From contig CAZLRU010000015.1 of NCBI GenBank assembly GCA_964562155.1, forward strand, positions 1-30,774: a stretch of 30,774 nucleotides of DNA. Direction: 5' to 3'. Positions 18,201 through 24,413 of the stretch are shown piece by piece (the first letter of the stretch is position 1; every line of letters starts with the position of its first letter). The position numbers and the translations under genes are program-made. A model generated the notes under the pieces. It searched no databases. It was not told the DNA's origin and worked only from the letters and a program-made list of their open reading frames with translations. Source of the DNA: JAGOUY01 sp964562155 (GTDB lineage: Bacteria > Patescibacteriota > Patescibacteriia > 2-12-FULL-60-25).

Positions 18201-18427
18201 CCCTCGTGAATGATCGTTTTTTTCACCTCTCCATTGTTCCTAGTTTGAAAAAAGCGGGTGCGGAAGAGCGTCATCAACGATACCTTCGTTACGGGATTAT
18301 CTTTTTAGATGTGATGATCGTTCTTATTTTATTGATGGTTGCCGTTACGATCGTGGCGTTTGTTGTGACCTTAATGACGCCTGTTGCCGCCACTACCGGA
18401 GCTATCTCTTGGGGGCTAGATAGTTAA
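15215..18427 (+). CDS. Large Ala/Ser/Gln/Pro-rich protein with C-terminal membrane helix
   Basis: I do not recognise this 1070-residue protein. A polar N-terminus (about 1-50) has no signal peptide. A folded-looking region (about 50-195) has alternating charged and hydrophobic residues (GKGWTIDGVVKEGATSMVKL, then RRFDAATRSYEVVINHETRML). A glycine-zipper-like stretch is near 209-225 (GGAVAGAILGKKLA). Long low-complexity regions rich in Ser, Ala, Pro and Gln fill most of 230-960, broken by two hydrophobic Gly/Ala-rich segments (near 448-465 and 563-595). The last 110 residues look conserved and folded, ending in one strong membrane helix (about 1027-1054). The product could be a tail-anchored scaffold or spacer protein of a surface assembly. 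It starts the four-gene group that contains a pilin fusion. The start is supported by the -10 element 7 bases upstream. Confidence 0.85.
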   Translation: MARSPRGRSSIGQAAALALSALASDPSQAAANPAAPQTQQTEPPSNASQDVPEVTEGKLLSVRDNLLGAGVTGKGWTIDGVVKEGATSMVKLHRWNKATNTFEEHKIDAETYKAAKEYKDEQGGMSRSYTPPVLKKADLGRALDPDGVVVPRRFDAATRSYEVVINHETRMLPEALIKALKQGQAGALERIHSHLNITPGGASAQVQMPGQVIGGAVAGAILGKKLATRLGLREKNQEQAPDRDSVPQTAVAQAQNANRASNTPEDRVAQERAKRDQRLRRRPTSAQVEDEDDGDDEQKAQGAVSGRRVVTYQATNKAGESAQVTSEAAPEQASTRLSTTKTTQSPPSAPQAGTRLSLNQTPSPVTSSSTAIGSTPEAFAVPSSQVINRPLQTLPLQVGSPSSAGSVAENTPFGSPRREAEKVDRVQAALEQSVARKRRRQEAREKIVGGAAVAGVGATLGPQVVYGSSAPQAVAPALDATTAAVSELLDTEDVSIRRMRELMQAQTRDRGLGLTTPSGGRSMSLSVSSRPLSVSSPSAGSSSSSQALNIQTTSAAAPSAGLGGASQAVRGALASTVALQGAQMAVQAVMGIEGMRREQALRRIQDAITSLEGQAKVATTQLGVVSPPSVPSTTSATTASSPPPQTVAAPRSPSSVSRQLRGEGQEQGRQDLAVLQRGLGTLKNAEQQVASLPPDSSVPMGFHVQISGLDQLLPISPETLLADKMDEAAVQAFGSSFAPARELSPSSMEESAPEQTTVPPSAVTSVRVGAPPVPRRQSSAGIPGQTSPSSFARGSLAPPLASAVQLNAAQARDRGPSGQGSTDARSQMLGEDSSVPGSGANASVPLSAGYTSSSAAQEEPEDVFRTVSQEAASTRKASEQAQATKEQFSGGASGEGAADMDYAGEGADDSARESFSPAQQFAAARQIQAIQGAEQRQLQAATESEATQSGGVTMSSSRKKDSFIQRFTKAKLGFDLIEGCVDGLGFLEFLAESNIALVNDRFFHLSIVPSLKKAGAEERHQRYLRYGIIFLDVMIVLILLMVAVTIVAFVVTLMTPVAATTGAISWGLDS

Positions 18428-18440
18428 CTAACATTTGCGC

Positions 18441-18446
18441 TATACT
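18441..18446 (+). promoter_or_regulatory. Candidate -10 element for the beta-propeller gene
   Basis: This is a near-consensus TATACT ending 9 bases before the ATG at 18456, inside the 28-base gap after the 1070-residue gene. No -35 is visible. It supports the ATG at 18456 over an in-frame TTG at 18435 that would lie upstream of the transcript. Confidence 0.45.
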
Positions 18447-18455
18447 GCAAGGCGT

Positions 18456-19703
18456 ATGAGCGATCGACTCAAGCGTGTTCTTTTCATTATCGGATTTATC
18501 TTGTCGTGTATAGCTCTTGGCGTGGCTATCTACTACGTGTTTTTTCGACCGACGCTGCCCGGTGGTTCGACCACTTCTTCTCCGTCTGCCACAGGTCGTT
18601 TGCCGCAGGCTGGCGATAGTACCTCGACCGTTGTTTCTGAACTCCCGAGCGGGACAGAGACTCTTCCTTCTAATCCGGTTGTCCGCTCTCCATTAGCATT
18701 GCCTGAATCTCCGGAGGAGCCCGTGCTATCGCGTACACGCGTGGTCAGTGAGGGTGTAACGAGTCATTTATCTCGTGCAGTAGGAGGATCGGCGGGTGTT
18801 CGTTTCTATAATCCAACGGATGGTCGTTTTTATCGTATTACGGATGACGGGCTCCAAATCCCCTTGTCCGATCAGGTCTTTCCTGATGTTGATGAGGTTA
18901 GCTGGGGTAAATCGAGTGATAAAGCTGTACTCACCTTTCCAGATGGTTCGCATATTTTTTACGACTTTACGACCAACCGTCAGGTTACGCTGCCACGGTA
19001 TTGGGATGAGTTTGATTTTTCGCCAAACGATAATCAGATCGTAAGCAAGAGTGTTGGGAACAACGAGGATAATCGCTATCTTATCACGGCCAATCCGGAT
19101 GGAACCGGTGCTCGGGCGGTTGAGGAGTTGGGCCAGAATCAAGACAAGGTTCATGTCAGCTGGTCGCCTAATGATCAAATTATCGCGTATGGGTTTACCG
19201 GTGAACCGATTGGGTTTGATCGTCAGGCGGTTGTCATGGTAGGAAAAAATCATGAGAACTTTAAAAACTTGGTTGTTGAAGGACGTGGTTTTACGCCGAA
19301 TTGGTCCCCTTCCGGTCGTACGGTTCTTTATAGCGTTTATAATGGTTCAGAGGGATTTCGCCCTAGCTTGTGGGTGAGTGGAGCGGTTGGTGATGCCATT
19401 AATACGAATCGTCGCAACCTTAATTTACAAACTTGGTCGGATAAATGCGTGTGGCAATCCGAGCAAGTTGTCTACTGTGCGGTTCCGAGCTCGCTGGATG
19501 ATGGCGCCGGCTTACAGCCTGAGTTATTTAAAGATACCAAAGATTTTATTTATAAAATTGATCTTGGGTCTGGTTCTCTTACAAACCTAGGTCAACCGGA
19601 GGGAAGTCCAAGCATTCAACAGATGACGTTGGGATCAGATGATCAAGCCCTCTTCTTTAACGATCAGTCGACGGGTAAGATGATCCGTTTTTCTCTTCAA
19701 TAA
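18456..19703 (+). CDS. Membrane-anchored TolB-like (PD40/WD40-like) beta-propeller protein
   Basis: The 415-residue product has a charged start (MSDRLKR) and a membrane anchor (about residues 8-29). A Ser/Thr/Pro-rich spacer follows (about 30-110). The repeat domain (about 115-415) has the PD40 pattern of SPDG-like turns followed by hydrophobic strands: FSPNDNQIVSKS, SWSPNDQIIAYGF and NWSPSGRTVLYSV, with acceptor motifs such as NPDGTGARAVEEL. These repeats build a beta-propeller, as in TolB, usually used for protein binding. The topology puts the propeller outside the membrane. The partner is unknown, and the neighbours (tail-anchored giant, DsbA-like enzyme, pilin fusion) suggest it is a structural part of the same assembly. 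Two cysteines near the C-terminus (SDKCVWQSEQVVYC) could form a disulfide. Confidence 0.85.
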   Translation: MSDRLKRVLFIIGFILSCIALGVAIYYVFFRPTLPGGSTTSSPSATGRLPQAGDSTSTVVSELPSGTETLPSNPVVRSPLALPESPEEPVLSRTRVVSEGVTSHLSRAVGGSAGVRFYNPTDGRFYRITDDGLQIPLSDQVFPDVDEVSWGKSSDKAVLTFPDGSHIFYDFTTNRQVTLPRYWDEFDFSPNDNQIVSKSVGNNEDNRYLITANPDGTGARAVEELGQNQDKVHVSWSPNDQIIAYGFTGEPIGFDRQAVVMVGKNHENFKNLVVEGRGFTPNWSPSGRTVLYSVYNGSEGFRPSLWVSGAVGDAINTNRRNLNLQTWSDKCVWQSEQVVYCAVPSSLDDGAGLQPELFKDTKDFIYKIDLGSGSLTNLGQPEGSPSIQQMTLGSDDQALFFNDQSTGKMIRFSLQ

Positions 19704-19705
19704 GT

Positions 19706-20389
19706 ATGGAACGCGATCATCGCTTACTGTTCGCCGCGTTACTAGGGTTATTCAGTCTTCTGATCATTCTTTTAGGCTGGAGCTTGGTTTATGATACGCA
19801 GACAAAATTTTTAAGCGGCACGGAAAGCAGTATCACCGATCCCGCGGAGCTTCCTCGTCCAACCTTACCCGCTCTTCGCCCCACGGATCCGAGCGCCGGC
19901 CCCTCTAGCTCCAAAACCCCCGCCATTGTTGTTTTCTCAGATTTTACTTGTGCGTATTGTCGCTTGAGTGAAGGTGAACTTATCCGTGCGATTACCGAGC
20001 TTAAGAAGCCTATCCGAGTGATTTGGCGCGATCTCCCTATCTCCAGCACCTCAAAAGAAGCGATGTTACCTGCTCTTGCGGGGCGCTGTGCTCATGCGCA
20101 ACAAAAGTTTTGGGAATTTCACGACACCCTGTTTACCGGTAAGCCTTTTAGTGATGAGGCGGCGCTTAAAGAACGAGCTTCTTCTATTGGTCTTAATCTA
20201 CCTCTCTTTACGACTTGCTTGGATCAGGGAACATACGTACAGGATATCCAAAAAGATGTGGGAATCGCTCGTGAGCATCTCATTTTAACCACACCCACCT
20301 TTTTTGTCGGCAATCAACCGGCGGTCAGCGGCTACGTTTCCGCTACGCAGTTCAAGCGTCTTATCCAACAAGCGTTGAGCGCTCACTAA
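19706..20389 (+). CDS. Membrane-anchored DsbA-like thiol:disulfide oxidoreductase
   Basis: This protein has a thioredoxin fold with a DsbA-type helical insertion and probably catalyses disulfide formation or exchange outside the membrane. The product has 227 residues. The membrane anchor (about 7-29) is followed by a Pro-rich spacer (about 45-68) and then the catalytic domain. The redox motif is C82-A-Y-C85 within FSDFTCAYC. The helical insertion (about 115-180) includes LAGRCAHAQQKFWEFHDTLF. The cis-proline is P197 (TTPTFFVG). All catalytic features are present. It starts two bases after the stop of the propeller gene and is followed after 10 bases by a Cys-rich secreted fusion protein, its likely substrate. 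No VKOR or DsbB partner lies in the window. Confidence 0.92.
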   Translation: MERDHRLLFAALLGLFSLLIILLGWSLVYDTQTKFLSGTESSITDPAELPRPTLPALRPTDPSAGPSSSKTPAIVVFSDFTCAYCRLSEGELIRAITELKKPIRVIWRDLPISSTSKEAMLPALAGRCAHAQQKFWEFHDTLFTGKPFSDEAALKERASSIGLNLPLFTTCLDQGTYVQDIQKDVGIAREHLILTTPTFFVGNQPAVSGYVSATQFKRLIQQALSAH

Positions 20390-20399
20390 CCTCTCCTTT

Positions 20400-23024
20400 A
20401 TGCGTCTTCGATTGTTTTCTCGCTTTGCCTTAGGGGTCTTGTTGGCGTCTTTTTTATCCCCTTTTGTCGTGCATGCTCAGTTTGGAGCTGATTCTCGAGA
20501 AGCTCAACGTGAAACACAAGAAAATCGACAGGAACAACGTCGCTTAGATGCGGTAACCCAAAACCGTTGCTGTTTATGCAGACGAGCGGAAGAAGGGTTT
20601 TGTACTCGGTTAACGGGCATCATTTCGTGTGATGCCTTTCGTGGTGGCGATCAGTACGCTCAGCTCTCCTCCGTTCAAACTCATTTATTAGATGGCTTTG
20701 TTTGTTCAGATGCTACTTCCACGGCTTGTGACGCCCCGATCGGCGGTCCTTTAGGCGAATTGAATGGAGCAGCCACGGGGAGAAGCGGATCGGTTGCAGC
20801 TCCGGCAGGAGGAGCTGCGTCCACTCCCGCCGCACCGGCAACGGCTCCTATTTGTCCACATGTCTACCCTAGCCTGGGTGAGGCGGTTGGGTCGTTATCT
20901 TCGTCTGGAGCCGCAGAACGAGCAGCGCAACCGGAAGAGGCGCCCTTCGTCTCCATCACGCCACAGCTTGGCGTTTCTATTCCCGGGTTATCGTTTAGCC
21001 CCGCTCGCAAGCAAGGTGATCTAGTTTACGTTCCATTTCTTGCTCAGTACATTGCGGCGGTTGAGCGCTATGCAGTTGGATTAGCCGTGATTGCTGCCGT
21101 GATCATGGTGGTGTATGGGGGACTTCGGTATTTATTGGGATCAGCCATCCAGGATGTTTCTGAAGGCAAAAGGATTATTACTGATGCTTTGGTTGGGATG
21201 CTCATTGCTCTCGGAGGGTATCTTATTTTGAATACGGTGAATCCGAATGTGTTGGACTTACCCGAGATCAAGCTTGGCTATATTAATCCTGCTTTTTGGG
21301 GCGAGAATATTGGTGCTTACCCTTCCGCGGAATCGGGGACGAGTGCGTGTCGCTGCGCGCCCATTCCTCCGGAGGTAAATGAGGCGCGCGTGTTGCCTGT
21401 CCCTTGCTTTCAGCAGTGTGGGAGCGGTTGGGGTAGTCAGGCATATGGTCCTAATCTCCTTCTGCCGAGTGATCCTGTGCCTGCGAATTTGAGTGCGGCT
21501 GTTGGCAAACCAGCGTGTACCGGTGCACAGCACACGAGCGGTCCTGAGGCTTGTGTGGGGACGATGTGTCAGGGGGCGTGTGGTCCAACGTCTTTGGCTG
21601 TGGTGTTAGGGTATTATGGAGCTTCTAGCCGTGAAGGTTCGCCCGTAACACCTATCGAAGCAGCTCGTTATCTTATTCGTTCCGGGCAACGCCCATTTAA
21701 TGGTGGGACCGTCGGTATTTGTTCGTCTATCTTTAGCCAAGAGTTTCCAGGTTATCGTTGTACCGATTTAAGCAATGTTCCCTCCCCTGCAGCCACGCAG
21801 CGCATTATTCAGGAAATTCGTGCTGGCCACCCTGTTATTTTTCATTGCGCGGAATGCCGCATTCGAACCGCGGATGGTCGTGAAATTGCAGGTACGGGCG
21901 GTGGGCATTACATGGTTTTTACGGGGGTGTCTGAAGATGGCAATATTCTCTCCGTTCACGATGTCGGTTGGGGTCCTCCTCGGGGTGCTATTGCTATGCG
22001 CGTTGCTGATCTTAATGCTCCCCATACGTTTTCTTCCCCCGACTCTCAAGGACGAATGGTCTCACATACCGGCAGCGTATCGTCCGCCTACCTTGTTACC
22101 CCTGTAAATACCTCACAAGCTCCTCCAAGCGCTAGCTGCCAAGGACGCGCTCGACGTAGCTCACGCGGGGCAGACGGAAAAATCGTTGTCATTCCGTTCA
22201 CCTACTGTCCCGGTGGAGCATGTGATTCCCTCTATCGCGCGAATGAGGCATCCATCATCATGGATTCAAGTTGGCTTAAACAATCAAATCCGGCCTTCCG
22301 TGTCTTTATGTATATTCATGGTTTGAATCGTGGAGGAACGGGAGCAGCGGGGGCAAATAAATGGAAAACGATTTTAGCTAATTATCCCGGTGAACGCACC
22401 GTTCCGCTGCTTATTATCCGCCCTCATAATTATGGGGGCACGAATTCGACTCTGTTTCAGCGTCTGAATACGCAAGAAGTCCTTGAACAAGCATTGCAGG
22501 CTTTACGCTCGTATCGTACGGAAAGCGGTACTACCGTTGGCCCCTTTACGGTCCGCGATGTAGCTATATCCGCTCATAGTTCCGGTATTTGTGGCGGGAG
22601 CTTTGCGCGTGCGGCGGCTACGCACTACTCTTACGGCGGCCAATCCGTCGCTACGCGTGGATTAGTTGCGTTTGATGCCTACGGCGATTGTTCTCTTGAT
22701 GCGCCTTCCTTTGTGAATCCTACTGGAATTGCGTATATCATGAATCCAGATTCACGCGGGATGGGCAACGTAAGCGGCAGACCCTTTGCCCCTACAATGG
22801 CGGCTCGACATGGGATGAGTGGTGGATCGGATGATAAGCGGGAATGTCCTGCCTTTGCACGCGAAGATGGAGTAACTCACTGTTGGACAAAAGCGCAAAG
22901 CAGTTCCGGGAACGGGTATCCGGCTTCACAAAATGGGTGGACCTTGTTTGAAACGACCCTGGGTCATGATGCGAGCGTTGATCGTGTGGCGGGGTATGCC
23001 TTGCGTGCATTTTACGGAAATTAG
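20400..23024 (+). CDS. Secreted fusion: Cys-rich region, two-helix pilin module, C39-type peptidase, alpha/beta-hydrolase-like domain
   Basis: The 874-residue product joins parts normally found apart. It has a signal peptide (about 1-26, ending VHA) and a Gln/Arg-rich stretch with seven cysteines between residues 57 and 110. An Ala/Pro-rich linker leads to a TrbC/VirB2-like pilin module with two membrane helices (about 222-245 and 261-282) around a short polar loop (GSAIQDVSEGKR). A papain-fold C39-like domain follows (about 385-560), with C394 in GACGPTS, H503 in GGGHYMVF and D521 in SVHDVG. The last part (about 590-874) looks like an alpha/beta hydrolase: oxyanion HG at 640-641, AHSSG with S727 as likely nucleophile, D759 and H856 as possible acid and base. 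The predicted topology places both enzyme domains outside the cell. The upstream DsbA-like gene fits the many cysteines. Confidence 0.85.
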   Translation: MRLRLFSRFALGVLLASFLSPFVVHAQFGADSREAQRETQENRQEQRRLDAVTQNRCCLCRRAEEGFCTRLTGIISCDAFRGGDQYAQLSSVQTHLLDGFVCSDATSTACDAPIGGPLGELNGAATGRSGSVAAPAGGAASTPAAPATAPICPHVYPSLGEAVGSLSSSGAAERAAQPEEAPFVSITPQLGVSIPGLSFSPARKQGDLVYVPFLAQYIAAVERYAVGLAVIAAVIMVVYGGLRYLLGSAIQDVSEGKRIITDALVGMLIALGGYLILNTVNPNVLDLPEIKLGYINPAFWGENIGAYPSAESGTSACRCAPIPPEVNEARVLPVPCFQQCGSGWGSQAYGPNLLLPSDPVPANLSAAVGKPACTGAQHTSGPEACVGTMCQGACGPTSLAVVLGYYGASSREGSPVTPIEAARYLIRSGQRPFNGGTVGICSSIFSQEFPGYRCTDLSNVPSPAATQRIIQEIRAGHPVIFHCAECRIRTADGREIAGTGGGHYMVFTGVSEDGNILSVHDVGWGPPRGAIAMRVADLNAPHTFSSPDSQGRMVSHTGSVSSAYLVTPVNTSQAPPSASCQGRARRSSRGADGKIVVIPFTYCPGGACDSLYRANEASIIMDSSWLKQSNPAFRVFMYIHGLNRGGTGAAGANKWKTILANYPGERTVPLLIIRPHNYGGTNSTLFQRLNTQEVLEQALQALRSYRTESGTTVGPFTVRDVAISAHSSGICGGSFARAAATHYSYGGQSVATRGLVAFDAYGDCSLDAPSFVNPTGIAYIMNPDSRGMGNVSGRPFAPTMAARHGMSGGSDDKRECPAFAREDGVTHCWTKAQSSSGNGYPASQNGWTLFETTLGHDASVDRVAGYALRAFYGN

Positions 23025-23041
23025 TGGTACGAAGATAAGAT

Positions 23042-24412
23042 ATGGCCAAGCAACCGGAAAAACTCTTCTCCTGTAGTAAGTGTGATGCGCAATTTCCTAA
23101 GTGGTCAGGACAATGCTCTAGCTGCGGCGCTTGGGGAACCGTGCGAGAGAGTTCTGTGGCGGAAGACGAGACTTTAAGACCCACAAATCGAGCACGGGCC
23201 AAATCTGGAACGGTGACGTCTTTTTCTTCATTGACTCAAACCAGTAAAGACGCACACGAACCAACGGGATTGAGTTACTGGGACACGCTTCTGTCCGGTG
23301 GATTTGTTGGCGGTGCAGTGACCTTGCTTGGGGGTGAGCCTGGCATCGGAAAATCAACGGTGTTAGCTCAGCTTGGTCTTACGATGGCGGCACAAGGAAA
23401 AAGCGTTTTATACGTTACTGGAGAAGAGTCCCCTGCTCAGGTCGCTCTGCGACTTAAGCGCCTAGCAAAAGATATTCCTTCGTCATTTACGTTCCTTGAT
23501 TCAACCAATGCGGATGTGATTGCCGCCACGATTCGTGAACAGTCCCCCGCTCTCACCATTGTCGATTCCGTACAGACGATTCGTGTTCCGGAAGTGGTTG
23601 GTGAACCAGGAAATCCAACGCAAATCAAAGCAGGGGCGGCGGTTGTGAGTGAGGCGGCAAAGCAATCACGATCGGCCGTTGTGCTTGTTGGCCAAGTGAC
23701 AAAAGACGGGGAATTGGCGGGACCACGATTACTGGAACATCTTGTCGATACCGTGCTCATGATGGAGGGTGATCGGTATCAATCACTCCGGGTTATTCGT
23801 GTTTTGAAACATCGGTTTGGATCGACGGAAGAGGTGGCTATGTTAGCGATGACGGAAAAAGGGTTAGAGGAGGTGAAGGATCCAAGCGCGTTGCTCCTCA
23901 GTAACCGTCCAGCTCATGCACCCGGTTCCGTTCTTACCTGTTTAATGGAAGGATCTCGTCCCATTTTGATCGAAATTCAAGCCTTGGTGACCCCTGCGGC
24001 GTACGGCTCCCCTTCTCGACGTGCGACGGGTGTTGATACAAATCGCTTAAACTTGATTCTCGCCGTCCTTGGACGTCGAGCGGCGATTGGGTTTGGCGAT
24101 CAGGATGTATTTGTGAATGTTGTGGGTGGAATGAGCGCGACAGACCCGTCGATTGATTTTGCGATTGCACTCGCGCTGGTATCCGCAAAATTAGATAAAC
24201 CATTTTCTCATGATGCACTGGCGATTGGAGAAATCGGACTTACCGGTGAGTTACGACCGGTGCAGAATACGTCTGGACGGATAAAAGAAGCGCACCGGCT
24301 TGGACTCACGACGATCTACTTAGCGCAATCACAAAAACTCCCCAAATTAGCCGCGCCTACGTTACGACCGTTTGCGACGCTTCGAGAAGCGGTAAAAGAG
24401 GTTTTTGTTTGA
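23042..24412 (+). CDS. radA: DNA repair protein RadA
   Basis: RadA (Sms) is a RecA-like ATPase that drives branch migration of recombination intermediates. The 456-residue product has an N-terminal zinc finger with C11-x2-C14 and C25-x2-C28. The ATPase domain has Walker A GEPGIGKST (about 98-106) and the RadA-specific motif KHRFGS (family KNRFG) near residue 258. The C-terminal domain is Lon-protease-like (about 290-456), with VGGMSATDPSIDFAIALALVSA and GEIGLTGELRPV. The proteolytic serine of Lon is not expected in this family. The ATG is 17 bases past the stop of the fusion gene, so it may be read from the same transcript. Its stop codon is one base from that of recG on the opposite strand, with no terminator hairpin between. 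Confidence 0.96.
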   Translation: MAKQPEKLFSCSKCDAQFPKWSGQCSSCGAWGTVRESSVAEDETLRPTNRARAKSGTVTSFSSLTQTSKDAHEPTGLSYWDTLLSGGFVGGAVTLLGGEPGIGKSTVLAQLGLTMAAQGKSVLYVTGEESPAQVALRLKRLAKDIPSSFTFLDSTNADVIAATIREQSPALTIVDSVQTIRVPEVVGEPGNPTQIKAGAAVVSEAAKQSRSAVVLVGQVTKDGELAGPRLLEHLVDTVLMMEGDRYQSLRVIRVLKHRFGSTEEVAMLAMTEKGLEEVKDPSALLLSNRPAHAPGSVLTCLMEGSRPILIEIQALVTPAAYGSPSRRATGVDTNRLNLILAVLGRRAAIGFGDQDVFVNVVGGMSATDPSIDFAIALALVSAKLDKPFSHDALAIGEIGLTGELRPVQNTSGRIKEAHRLGLTTIYLAQSQKLPKLAAPTLRPFATLREAVKEVFV

Positions 24413-24413
24413 G

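Noticed and set aside
18435..18455. TTG start extending the propeller protein by seven residues
   Set aside because: It would lie upstream of or within the TATACT element, and the ATG version gives a typical charged start before the membrane helix.
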